A stretch of 20,558 nt of DNA from JAVBPB01 sp031549965 (GCA_031549965.1 JAVBPB010000107.1:1-20558); one strand, 5' to 3'. Positions 7,416 to 15,219 are shown, counted from the stretch's first letter. The notes: a model not told the origin generated them from the letters alone. Numbers and translations are program-made.

Positions 7416-8591
7416 ATGAAAGCAATTATTAAAAAAATAATTTTATTTTTTTATAAATTAATGACTGTGATTTTTCCTATTGACAAAAAGTGCATTGTTT
7501 TTGAAAGTAATTTAGGAAGAAATTATACAGGAAATATAAAGGCTATTTATGAAGAAATGGTTAGTCTTGGTATGGATAAAACTTACAAATGTATTTGGAT
7601 TTTTGAAGATACTAATACTGCGATTATAGGTGAGGCTAAAAGGATTAAGAGAAGCAGAATAATGTATTATTATTATATGTCTGTTATGCACATTCTAGTG
7701 ACTGATTGCAGGCAGCCTATGTATATTATTAAGAGAAATGGTGCATCTTTTATTCAAACATGGCATGGAACTCCTTTAAAAAAGTTGGCACTTGATATGG
7801 ATGATGTTAGTATGTCAGGGGAAATAAATATTGAAAAATATAAAACAAATTTTAAAAATAATGCAGCTACATGGGATTATTTAGTATCTCAAAATAAATT
7901 TTCAACAAATACATTTAGAAGGGCATTTGCCTATAATAAAGAAATTCTTGAAATTGGTTATCCAAGAAATGATGTTTTATTTAGCCATAATAATTTAGAT
8001 TATATAAATAAAATAAAAAAGCAAATGGGCATTCCATTGGATAAAAAGGTAATTTTATATGCTCCGACTTGGAGAGATGATCAGTTTTATTCTAACGGTA
8101 AATACAAATTTAATGCAGAACTTGATTTTGATAAGTTTAGAGATTCTTTTTCAGATGAATATATAATGTTAATAAAATACCATTACTTAGTGGTTGAAAA
8201 AATAAATTGGGATAAATATAAAGGATTTATTTTTGAGTGTAATGTTAACTATGACATATCCATACTATATTTAATTGCAGATCTTTTAATAACAGATTAT
8301 TCTTCTGTTATGTTTGATTATAGCTTATTAAATAGACCTATGTTTTTCTTTGCATATGATTTAGAAAACTACAGACAAAATTTAAGAGGATTTTACTTTG
8401 ATTTTGTTAGTGAAGCTCCAGGTCCAATATCTCAAACGACAAAAGAATTAATTGAAGATATTAAAAATTATGATTATTCTAAATATAAGAGTAATTATGA
8501 GGAGTTTAAGAATAAATATAATCATGCTGATGATGGGAATGCATCAAGATTTATTGCTGATTTAATTGATAAGAAAATTAAGGGGGCATAA
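7416..8591 (+). CDS. CDP-glycerol:poly(glycerophosphate) glycerophosphotransferase (TagB/TagF-like), first copy
   Basis: This enzyme should transfer glycerol-phosphate from CDP-glycerol onto a lipid-linked acceptor at the inner face of the membrane. The 391-residue protein has the family motifs: QTWHGTPLKKL (114-124; H117 is the conserved catalytic histidine), GYPRND (181-186), ILYAPTWRDD (213-222), KYHY (254-257, with the second histidine H256) and LLITDYSSVMFDY (290-302). The hydrophobic start (residues 5-21) is typical of membrane association. The start at 7416 has AAGGTGG (7401-7407) at good distance; the frame opens upstream to 7302 inside the phosphatase gene, but no ribosome site is seen there. 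Whether it primes (TagB) or elongates (TagF) cannot be told from motifs; it lacks the long N-terminal part of TagF. Confidence 0.92.
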   Translation: MKAIIKKIILFFYKLMTVIFPIDKKCIVFESNLGRNYTGNIKAIYEEMVSLGMDKTYKCIWIFEDTNTAIIGEAKRIKRSRIMYYYYMSVMHILVTDCRQPMYIIKRNGASFIQTWHGTPLKKLALDMDDVSMSGEINIEKYKTNFKNNAATWDYLVSQNKFSTNTFRRAFAYNKEILEIGYPRNDVLFSHNNLDYINKIKKQMGIPLDKKVILYAPTWRDDQFYSNGKYKFNAELDFDKFRDSFSDEYIMLIKYHYLVVEKINWDKYKGFIFECNVNYDISILYLIADLLITDYSSVMFDYSLLNRPMFFFAYDLENYRQNLRGFYFDFVSEAPGPISQTTKELIEDIKNYDYSKYKSNYEEFKNKYNHADDGNASRFIADLIDKKIKGA

Positions 8592-8592
8592 T

Positions 8593-9711
8593 GTGAAGAT
8601 TATTGGTTATTTAATATTTTCTATAGTTTTTTATATATGCAGGATATTTCCTATTAAAAAGGAAAAGGTATTTTGCATAATGACCCATGATTGTAGTGAT
8701 GACAGTAATGTGGGTGTAGTAATAAGCTATTTAAAATCAGTTTCGAATAATTATGTTTTCAATTATATAAAAAGCCATGCCAACATTAAAAATAATTTAA
8801 GTGTTTTATTTGATTTTTTTATTGTAAAACCATATCATTTAGCTACTTCAAAGTATATTTTACAGGATAATATTTTTTTACCAATAACTTTTGTAAGATT
8901 TAGCAAAAAGGTAAAAGTTATTCAATTTTGGCATGGGACTGGTACTATAAAAAAATTCGGTCAGGATGTAAATCAAGGTATGCTTTATAAATTAGAAAGT
9001 AGTGTCAATAAAACAATTACTCATCTGATTGTAAATTCACATGTAACTAAAAATATATACAAATCCGCTTTTGGAATTGATGAATCTAAGATTTTTGTAT
9101 ATGGGTCTCCTATAACAGATATTTTATTTAATGCGGACAGAGAAAAGAAGGATATTGAAGGTTTTTATAGTAGGAATCCTTTACTAAAGGATAAAAAACT
9201 ACTACTATACGCACCAACGTTTAGAGATAATGAAATTAATACTCCCAAAGTAGTACTAGAACTTGATAAGATAGTAAATGAATTAGAGGATAATTATGTA
9301 TTAGGTTTAAAGCTTCATCCCTTTGTAGCAAAAAGTTTTCATCTAAGTAATGATTATAATGGAAAAATAGTTGATTTTTCTAACACTGAAAATACTACGG
9401 TATTACTTAAAGTAACAGATCTGTTAATAACAGATTATTCTTCAATAATATTTGATTATTGTATTTTAGAAAAGCCTATGGTTTTTTTTGCATATGATTA
9501 TGGTGATTTTTCGGATCATGGAAGAGGATTTTATAAGGATTATTTTTCTTATGTTCCAGGTCAGGTGGCTTTAACTACTGATGAACTTATAAGTATTATA
9601 AAAGATAATAGATATGACTATGACCTTATTAATAATTTTAAAAATTATCATTATGAATATTTAGATGGTTTATCTGCAAAGAGGATTTATGAAAACGTAA
9701 TTAATAAGTAG
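8593..9711 (+). CDS. CDP-glycerol glycerophosphotransferase-like protein, second copy
   Basis: A 372-residue paralogue of the preceding gene with the same motif order: VIQFWHGTGTIKKFG (109-123; H114), VYGSPITD (169-176), LLYAPTFRD (204-212), LKLHPF (239-244; H242) and LLITDYSSIIFDY (277-289). The N-terminal segment is hydrophobic (residues 3-20). The start is read as GTG at 8593, because AAGGGGG (8580-8586) lies just upstream and the ATG overlapping it at 8591 is followed at once by TGA. An upstream in-frame TTG at 8566 lies inside the previous gene and lacks a ribosome site. The stop of the first copy is one base before this start, so translation is probably coupled. The change of WHGTP to WHGTG hints that the two copies have different acceptors, such as primer and chain; this is inference. 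Confidence 0.9.
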   Translation: MKIIGYLIFSIVFYICRIFPIKKEKVFCIMTHDCSDDSNVGVVISYLKSVSNNYVFNYIKSHANIKNNLSVLFDFFIVKPYHLATSKYILQDNIFLPITFVRFSKKVKVIQFWHGTGTIKKFGQDVNQGMLYKLESSVNKTITHLIVNSHVTKNIYKSAFGIDESKIFVYGSPITDILFNADREKKDIEGFYSRNPLLKDKKLLLYAPTFRDNEINTPKVVLELDKIVNELEDNYVLGLKLHPFVAKSFHLSNDYNGKIVDFSNTENTTVLLKVTDLLITDYSSIIFDYCILEKPMVFFAYDYGDFSDHGRGFYKDYFSYVPGQVALTTDELISIIKDNRYDYDLINNFKNYHYEYLDGLSAKRIYENVINK

Positions 9712-9757
9712 GAAAATTAATTAAGAAATAAACAAACAATATATTATGGAGGATATG

Positions 9758-10597
9758 ATGAAAAATATATTAGTTACTGGATCAAATGGACAGCTTGGTA
9801 TTGCATTTAATGATCATATAAAAGATAAAAATTATTATATTATTAATACTGATGTTAATGAGCTTAATATTACCAATTTAGAAGAAACAATAGCTTTTGT
9901 TAAAGAAAATAAGCCGGATATTATTGTAAATTGTGCCGCCCATACAGCTGTAGATAAATGTGAAGATGATGTTTTAAATGCATATAAAATAAATGCAATA
10001 GGACCAAGAAATTTAAGTATTGCAGCTAATGAGGTTAATGCAAAAGTTGTTCAGGTTTCAACTGATTTTGTTTTTGACGGAAATTCTTCTGTACCATATA
10101 AGGAATTTGATCAAGCAAATCCTATAAGTATTTACGGAAAAACAAAATTAGAGGGTGAAAATTTTGTAAAGGAATTTTCTAAAAAGCACTTTATTATTAG
10201 AACTGCATGGTTATATGGAAAGGGAAACAACTTTGTAAAAACTATGTTAAAACTTTCAGAAACCAAGCCATCAATAAATGTAGTTTCAGATCAGTTTGGG
10301 ACGCCAACAAGTGCAGACGAATTAGCAAGGATGATTATTTATTTAATGGACACAGATAATTATGGAACTTTTCATGGAACTTGTGAAGGAAGTACTAGCT
10401 GGTATGAATTTACGAAAGAAATTTTTAGATTAGCAAATATAAAAACACAGGTAGAGTCTATATCAACAAATGAATATCCAACCAGAGCTAAAAGACCGGC
10501 GTACTCAGTTTTAGATAAATATATGCTGGGTCTTACCACAGATTTTAGAATGATGGAATGGAAAGATGCCTTAAGCATTTATATGAAATCAATTTAA
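9758..10597 (+). CDS. rfbD: dTDP-4-dehydrorhamnose reductase
   Basis: RfbD reduces dTDP-4-dehydro-L-rhamnose to dTDP-L-rhamnose with NAD(P)H, the last step in making the rhamnose donor. The 279-residue protein is an extended short-chain reductase with the nucleotide-binding GSNGQLG (8-14), VNCAAHTAVD (57-66), STDFVFDG (101-108) and the catalytic YGKTK (126-130; Y126, K130). The start at 9758 is preferred because GGAGG (9748-9752) lies five bases before it; the ATG at 9746 overlaps that ribosome site and the one at 9755 is too close. It is the last gene of the polymer operon, 46 bases after the second transferase. The genes for earlier steps (rfbA, rfbB, rfbC) are not in the window. Confidence 0.9.
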   Translation: MKNILVTGSNGQLGIAFNDHIKDKNYYIINTDVNELNITNLEETIAFVKENKPDIIVNCAAHTAVDKCEDDVLNAYKINAIGPRNLSIAANEVNAKVVQVSTDFVFDGNSSVPYKEFDQANPISIYGKTKLEGENFVKEFSKKHFIIRTAWLYGKGNNFVKTMLKLSETKPSINVVSDQFGTPTSADELARMIIYLMDTDNYGTFHGTCEGSTSWYEFTKEIFRLANIKTQVESISTNEYPTRAKRPAYSVLDKYMLGLTTDFRMMEWKDALSIYMKSI

Positions 10598-10667
10598 TTT
10601 TATATATAAGTGTTATTTATCAAATTAAATTACGTATTCATTTTACTAAAATTAAAGGAGAATGGAT

Positions 10668-10903
10668 ATGGAAAACAAAGACAAAAATCTACTATTAGAA
10701 GATGATATGAGCTCTATATGGAAAAATATAGCTTATTACAGGAAAAAAAGAGACCTAACTTTTGTCGAGTTATCAAAAAAACAGGAATTCATAGAATGTA
10801 TTTATCTGAAATTGAAATGGGCAAAAGAAATCCAACCGTGCAAATGATTTATAAAATAGCTAATGCTTTGGAAATTATGCCATATGAATTGTTTTTAAGA
10901 TAA
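10668..10903 (+). pseudogene. XRE-family HTH regulator, -1 frameshifted at A7
   Basis: Two overlapping frames together encode one 78-residue helix-turn-helix protein. From the ATG at 10668 (AGGAG at 10656-10660, seven bases upstream), the first frame gives 38 residues ending in LTFVELSKK. The second supplies 40 more, TGIHRMYLSEIEMGKRNPTV and on to a TAA at 10901-10903. The join restores a normal XRE/Cro HTH, ELSKK-TGIHRMYLSEIE-GKRNPT. The shift falls at seven A (10775-10781), read A_AAA_AAA, a classic -1 slippery heptamer. Without slippage, translation ends at TGA 10845-10847, giving a 59-residue product without a recognition helix. It may be a pseudogene, a sequencing error in the homopolymer, or a gene rescued by ribosomal or RNA-polymerase slippage. 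The typical role of such proteins is DNA-binding repression; targets are unknown. Confidence 0.75.
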
Positions 10904-10947
10904 AAAAGTGGCTGCTACAAAAGATTTATTGTAGCAGCCACTTTTTT
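10902..10947. terminator. Bidirectional terminator between convergent genes
   Basis: A perfect 19-base stem, AAAAAAGTGGCTGCTACAA (10902-10920) with its complement at 10929-10947, encloses an eight-base loop and presents a U tract on either strand. The stem overlaps the TAA of the HTH gene and the stop codon of the convergent TSCPD gene, so it ends both transcripts. Confidence 0.93.
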
Positions 10948-11203
10948 ATCTGTTTTGTTCAGAAAATGCCTTTTCTACAGCAATTGCTAATTGATCAGTA
11001 CATGAGGTTGGTCTTCTTCCACAGTGTATGCCTGAACATTTTTCCTTAATTTGATCAACTGTCCAGCCATCAACTAATTTTTGGATTGCAGTTAAGTTAC
11101 CACTGCATCCTCCAATAAACTCAATATTTGAAATTACATTACCATTAATATCAAACTTTATGTGACTTGAACAAGTATCTTTTGTTTTATAAGTATAATT
11201 CAT
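10946..11203 (-). CDS. TSCPD domain protein (TIGR03905-like)
   Basis: A small 85-residue protein whose overall form matches the uncharacterised TIGR03905/TSCPD family of anaerobes. It has an N-terminal segment YKTKDTCSSHIKFDINGNVI, a Gly-rich FIGGCSGNL (29-37), and a C-terminal CGRRPTSCTDQLA (61-73) whose TSCTD is the family-defining TSCPD-like motif. The five cysteines at 11, 33, 56, 61 and 68 suggest metal binding. In other proteins the TSCPD domain is found at the end of vitamin B12-dependent ribonucleotide reductases; a role for the free-standing form is not established. AGGAGG lies about seven bases upstream of the ATG. It follows the sugar transferase on the same strand by 42 bases with no terminator between, so it may be co-transcribed. 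Confidence 0.85.
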   Translation of the reverse strand: MNYTYKTKDTCSSHIKFDINGNVISNIEFIGGCSGNLTAIQKLVDGWTVDQIKEKCSGIHCGRRPTSCTDQLAIAVEKAFSEQNR

Positions 11204-11245
11204 ATCTGACCTCCTTTTATTTATGAATATATTTAGCTTTATGTT

Positions 11246-12664
11246 TTAGTAAGCATTTTTATTGACAAAACCTTTAAATATTGTTAAAAAAAGTATTTTT
11301 ATATCCAATTCCATATTCCAATTTTCAATATAATATAGGTCATGATCTATTCTTTTACGAATGGATGTATCACCTCTATAACCGTTAATTTGTGCCCAAC
11401 CAGTAATTCCAGGGCGAACCTGATGTTTTATCATATATCTTGGAATCTCTTCTTTAAATTTCTCTACAAAAAAAGGTCTTTCAGGTCTTGGGCCTACAAG
11501 GGACATATCCCCTTTTAAAACATTAATTAATTGTGGAAGTTCATCAATACTAGTTTTTCTAATAATTTTACCAATATTAGTTACCCTTGGATCATTCATT
11601 GTAGTCCATGCTTTTTTTTCTTTATTGTCTGATTGGACTTCCATTGAACGGAATTTATACATTTTAAAATCTCTGTTATGAAGTCCGACTCTGACTTGTG
11701 AAAAAATTATTGGACCCGGTGAGGTAAACTTAATAATTAAGGATACTATTATCATTGGAATACCAAATATTAAAAGTGCTATTGACGCACCTATTATATC
11801 AACAGCTCTTTTAAAAAACATATTAAAAGAATTGCTTAGTGGCACATTTCTAATATGAATTACCGGCAGTCCGTCTAAATCTTCGGTATAAGGTTTTGTA
11901 GGTATAAAGCTATAATAGTCTGGTATAAATTTGGTATGTACGCCAAATTTTTCGCAAATACTAACAATACCTTCAAGCTTTGAATATTCGTTAACACTAA
12001 GAGCAATAGCAATTTCATCAAGCTTATTCTCTGACAATACTTTAGCTAACTCCTCAATAGTTCCTGTAACTGCAATGCCTTTGTATTGTGTACCATTTGG
12101 TATATTATCATCTAGTATTCCATGAATAAAATAACCCCATTGCGGATTGTGACGTATTTTATCAATATATGTTTCAGAAGAACGGCTATAGCCAACCACT
12201 AATATATGTTTTAAATTATATCCATGTTTTCTGGTTAATTTTAGAAGCTTATGGATAAGCAGTCGAAATATAAAGCTTAGTAAAACATTTAATACTGCAA
12301 AAGTGGCAAGCATGGATCTTGAAAAATGCTCCTGTTTAACCAAATATAATACTAATATGAATAAGACAATACCGACAGTATTACTTTGTAATAATCCCCA
12401 AAGCTCCCTAAGACGGCTTTTAACTCTTTTTGGAGTATATAAATTAAACATATAGTTAAGCAATAAGTAGCCAGGAACTACATATATTAAAGCCTGTGCA
12501 CACATTGATAATGGAAGAAAATATTTCTTTGGCGTTTCAAAGAGAGTATGGCTAAGTATTGAATAAAATCTTAAGTAAAATGCTAATGAATAAGCTCCAA
12601 CAATTATTAATCCATCTAAAAGTACATGGAGTCTGTTAAGTATTTTTTGATTATCTTTTATCAT
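11246..12664 (-). CDS. Polyprenyl-phosphate sugar-1-phosphate transferase (WbaP/CpsE-like)
   Basis: This enzyme should start a surface glycan by moving a sugar-1-phosphate from a UDP-sugar to undecaprenyl phosphate. The 472-residue protein has about four N-terminal membrane helices (roughly 12-33, 50-72, 95-110, 117-138), a CoA-binding-like central domain with VVGYSRSSE (156-164), a further membrane helix at about 289-312 and the catalytic domain. That domain shows KMYKFRSM (334-341), RKTSIDELPQLINVLKGDMS (369-388), LVGPRPE (389-395) and RPGITGWAQING (417-428). The start is the ATG at 12664, six bases after AAGAGGTG; an in-frame GTG at 12673 overlaps that site. The sugar is unknown. It lies opposite to the tagGHD operon but may supply its initiating step, as no tagO or tagA is present here. 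Confidence 0.92.
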   Translation of the reverse strand: MIKDNQKILNRLHVLLDGLIIVGAYSLAFYLRFYSILSHTLFETPKKYFLPLSMCAQALIYVVPGYLLLNYMFNLYTPKRVKSRLRELWGLLQSNTVGIVLFILVLYLVKQEHFSRSMLATFAVLNVLLSFIFRLLIHKLLKLTRKHGYNLKHILVVGYSRSSETYIDKIRHNPQWGYFIHGILDDNIPNGTQYKGIAVTGTIEELAKVLSENKLDEIAIALSVNEYSKLEGIVSICEKFGVHTKFIPDYYSFIPTKPYTEDLDGLPVIHIRNVPLSNSFNMFFKRAVDIIGASIALLIFGIPMIIVSLIIKFTSPGPIIFSQVRVGLHNRDFKMYKFRSMEVQSDNKEKKAWTTMNDPRVTNIGKIIRKTSIDELPQLINVLKGDMSLVGPRPERPFFVEKFKEEIPRYMIKHQVRPGITGWAQINGYRGDTSIRKRIDHDLYYIENWNMELDIKILFLTIFKGFVNKNAY

Positions 12665-12698
12665 GAGAGACACCTCTTTTGTTTTAACTGATATATCT

Positions 12699-12727
12699 AT
12701 TATAAATTATCTCCTCATATAATACAA
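12699..12727 (-). promoter_or_regulatory. SigA-type promoter for the sugar transferase
   Basis: Read on the - strand, TTGTAT (12727-12722), a 17-base spacer and a perfect TATAAT (12704-12699). Transcription should start near 12692, about 28 bases before the ATG. A small stem AGGC/GCCT at 12775-12791, across the rubrerythrin stop codon, could end the upstream transcript weakly. Confidence 0.7.
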
Positions 12728-12788
12728 TATAAACAAATATAGTACAACATATAAATTTATTAAGATTTTATTAAGGCATAGGTTTAGC

Positions 12789-13391
12789 CTAATATGGATA
12801 CAATTCATCAAATATTGTCATAAAATATGTTTTTACATGATGGCAGGCTGGACAAATGTCAGGTGCTGTTTTTGACACAATATGTAAACCACAATTAATA
12901 CATTTCCAAGTAGCTTCATTTGGCAATGAAAATAACATGCTATCGTTAAATCTTTGTAAAAGGTAAGTAAATCTCAAATCATGTCGTTTTTCTATAGATG
13001 CAATCTGATGAAAGGATTCTGCAATTTTATAAAACCCTTCCTGTTCTGCAACTTTACCAAATTCAGGATACAACTGACTCCATTCTTCACGTTCACCAAG
13101 GGCTGCTGATAAAAGATTGCTACTTGTATCCTCTTTACTAACAGGAACAGACACCTGAGGAGTTAATTTAACTTTTCCAAGACCTTCTGCTAAATATTCA
13201 AAAAACATCTCAGCATGGCCCCGTTCATTATCAGCAGTTTCTAAAAAAATTCTTTCAAGAGTATTAAAACCCTCTTTTTTTGCTATATCTGAGTAAAATA
13301 GATATCTATTTCTTGCTTGCGACTCCCCTACAAATGCTTTTGCCAAATTAATTGCTGTTTGAGTATTAGTAAGATAGAATTTATTTCTCAT
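12789..13391 (-). CDS. rbr: Rubrerythrin
   Basis: Rubrerythrin reduces hydrogen peroxide in the cytoplasm of anaerobes using a di-iron centre fed by a rubredoxin-like iron site. The 200-residue protein has a four-helix domain with GESQARNRY (22-30; E23), ADNERGHAE (53-61; E56, H59), a second pair of helices with EQEGFYKIAE (116-125) and IEKRHDLR (133-140; E134, H137), and a C-terminal rubredoxin-like knot CINC (164-167) and CPAC (180-183). The start is the ATG at 13391 with GGAG six bases upstream; an in-frame TTG at 13403 overlaps that site. A TATAAT lies on the - strand about 40 bases upstream, but its -35 is poor, which would fit activated expression. It lies beside hcp, as expected for an oxidative/nitrosative stress block. 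Confidence 0.95.
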   Translation of the reverse strand: MRNKFYLTNTQTAINLAKAFVGESQARNRYLFYSDIAKKEGFNTLERIFLETADNERGHAEMFFEYLAEGLGKVKLTPQVSVPVSKEDTSSNLLSAALGEREEWSQLYPEFGKVAEQEGFYKIAESFHQIASIEKRHDLRFTYLLQRFNDSMLFSLPNEATWKCINCGLHIVSKTAPDICPACHHVKTYFMTIFDELYPY

Positions 13392-13476
13392 AATATGCTC
13401 CAATATTGTTTTTTATATTATATTGACCTTATCGAAATACTATGATTTTTAATTACTCAAATTTAAACGAATAAAG

Positions 13477-13519
13477 CAAAAAAATAGAAAGTGCTTTCAT
13501 TTTTATTTGAAAGCACTTT
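13477..13519 (-). terminator. Intrinsic terminator after hcp
   Basis: On the - strand a 12-base stem, AAAGTGCTTTCA / TGAAAGCACTTT (13519-13508 with 13499-13488), is followed by CTATTTTTTT. It begins 38 bases after the hcp stop codon and separates hcp from rubrerythrin. Confidence 0.9.
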
Positions 13520-13557
13520 ACTAAAACCATAATGAATTTAAATTTAATTTTATTGGA

Positions 13558-15123
13558 TTATTTTAAAATAGCCTTTAAGTCTTCTTCAGGAGTACTTATT
13601 GGATGAAGTGCAAATTTATCTACTAAAACTCCAAGTACTGTGTTAGATAAAAATGCAGGTAAACTTGGTCCTATATAAATATTTTTTATTCCAAGAGACA
13701 GTAAAGTTAAAAGTATGCAAACTGCTTTTTGCTCGTACCATGATAATACTAAAGTAAGAGGAAGTTCGTTAACTTCACAGTTAAATGCTTCTGAAAGAGC
13801 CAATGCAACTTGGATTGCACCGTAAGAATCATTACATTGTCCCATATCTAAAATACGTGGAAATGGTCCTATTTGACCAATCTGTAAATCATTAATTCTG
13901 TATTTTCCGCAAGCTAAAGTAAGTATTACAGTGTCACTTGGTGCAGATTTTACAAATTCAGTGTAGTAATTTCTTCCAGTTTTTGCACCGTCACATCCAC
14001 CAACAAGGAAGAAGTGTTTAATAGCTCCTGCTTTAACAGCATCAATTATAGCTGGTGCATTATTTAGTACAGTTTCACGACCAAATCCTGTAGTAACAGT
14101 TGTTCCGCCATTTATACCAGTCATTGGTTTGTCTTCTGAATATCCTGCCAGTTCGAGTGCCTGATTTATAATTTCAGAAAAATCCTTGTGTCCATTTTCA
14201 TCTGCTGATATGTGTTTGATCTCAGGGTATCCAACAACAGATGTAGTATAAACTCTGTCACTGTAGGAAGATTTTGGAGCCATAAGGCAGTTAGTTGTAA
14301 ATAAAACTGGTGCAGGTATTTCATCAAATTCTTTTTGCTGAGCTTGCCATGCTGTTCCAAAATTTCCTTTAAGTTGGGAGTGTTTCTTTAATTCAGGATA
14401 GCCGTGGGCTGGAAGCATTTCACCATGAGTATAGATATTAATACCTTTTCCATCTGTTTGTTCAAGTAACATTTTTAAATCACGTAAATCATGACCTGAT
14501 ATAACGATAAATGGACCTTTTTCAATTTTTAGAGGAACTTCAGTTGGAACAGGGGTTCCATAAGCACTTGTGTTTGCTTCGTCTAAAATTGCCATACATT
14601 TTAGATTTGTTTTACCAAATTCCATTATTAAATCAAGCCATTCTTCCACAGAATGATCATAATTCATTGCATTAAGTCCTTTAATAAACCAGTTATCCAC
14701 TTCGGAATCACGTTTACCAAGTACACGTGCATGATGGGCATAAGCTGCCATACCTTTTAGACCGAAAAGAAGTGTAGAACGCAGAGAAACTAAATCGGTA
14801 TCTCCTGAAAACAATTCTTTTGGATCAATAGATTTTGAACCTCCCATAGATTCTTTTCTTGAACGAACTTTTTCTGCCATTTCTAGAATTTGTCGATCAT
14901 TAAAGTTAACGTTGGTAAGGGTTGTAAATAATCCATCGGTAATAAATTCTACAATATCTAATGAAAAATCATTGTTGTCAACTGCAATTTTTGCAAGACT
15001 TATTAGTTCGCTAACTAATAAGTCTTGAGAATTGGCAGTTGGCTCGTTTTTTCCACAGACACCTGTAACTGTACAGCCAGTACCTTTGGCTGTTTGTTCG
15101 CATTGATAACAAAACATTGACAT
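13558..15123 (-). CDS. hcp: Hybrid cluster protein (hydroxylamine/NO reductase)
   Basis: Hcp is a cytoplasmic iron-sulfur enzyme that reduces nitric oxide or hydroxylamine and protects against nitrosative stress. The 521-residue protein shows the N-terminal cubane ligands C5, C8, C17 and C23 in CYQCEQTAKGTGC and GVCGK. All expected ligands of the hybrid Fe-S-O cluster are present: H211 (VISGHDLR), E235 (THGEM), C279 (TTNCLMAP), C377 (GGCDG), C405 (LACGKYR), C430 (GQCND), E464 and K466 (SWYEQKAV). GGAGG is nine bases before the ATG at 15123. It lies 228 bases downstream of an iron-sulfur protein gene on the same strand and near a divergent Crp/Fnr regulator, the known hcp/hcpR neighbourhood. 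Inverted repeats just upstream are described separately. Confidence 0.97.
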   Translation of the reverse strand: MSMFCYQCEQTAKGTGCTVTGVCGKNEPTANSQDLLVSELISLAKIAVDNNDFSLDIVEFITDGLFTTLTNVNFNDRQILEMAEKVRSRKESMGGSKSIDPKELFSGDTDLVSLRSTLLFGLKGMAAYAHHARVLGKRDSEVDNWFIKGLNAMNYDHSVEEWLDLIMEFGKTNLKCMAILDEANTSAYGTPVPTEVPLKIEKGPFIVISGHDLRDLKMLLEQTDGKGINIYTHGEMLPAHGYPELKKHSQLKGNFGTAWQAQQKEFDEIPAPVLFTTNCLMAPKSSYSDRVYTTSVVGYPEIKHISADENGHKDFSEIINQALELAGYSEDKPMTGINGGTTVTTGFGRETVLNNAPAIIDAVKAGAIKHFFLVGGCDGAKTGRNYYTEFVKSAPSDTVILTLACGKYRINDLQIGQIGPFPRILDMGQCNDSYGAIQVALALSEAFNCEVNELPLTLVLSWYEQKAVCILLTLLSLGIKNIYIGPSLPAFLSNTVLGVLVDKFALHPISTPEEDLKAILK

Positions 15124-15166
15124 GTGTTTATTCCTCCTTTTATTGGGTAAGCTTTAACCTATACAC

Positions 15167-15187
15167 TGTGTAGAATATTCTGACACA
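15167..15187. repeat. Imperfect inverted repeat near the hcp transcription start
   Basis: TGTGT, the perfect palindrome AGAATATTCT, one G, then ACACA. It lies just downstream of the TATAAT at 15194-15189, at about the predicted start of transcription, where a bound protein could block initiation. A further repeat, TGGCA (15281-15285) and TGCCA (15303-15307), lies upstream. Confidence 0.4.
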
Positions 15188-15188
15188 T

Positions 15189-15219
15189 ATTATATGTAAT
15201 ATTTATGCCAAATATTACA
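15189..15219 (-). promoter_or_regulatory. hcp promoter region with 25-base palindrome
   Basis: On the - strand, TGTAATATTT and AAATATTACA flank a five-base centre (15195-15219), a perfect inverted repeat with ten-base arms. It directly abuts a perfect TATAAT (15194-15189) that lacks a good -35. With that -10 the palindrome would be centred near -25; with an alternative TATTCT at 15177-15172 it would be centred near -42, the usual place for a Crp/Fnr-type activator. Regulator identity is inference. Confidence 0.5.

Noticed and set aside
11931..12125. 64-codon + strand open frame inside the sugar transferase
   Set aside because: Opposite to a clear conserved gene, with no ribosome site or family resemblance.
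14166..14360. 64-codon open frame in another - strand frame inside hcp
   Set aside because: Alternate frame of hcp, in which every cluster ligand is in the main frame.
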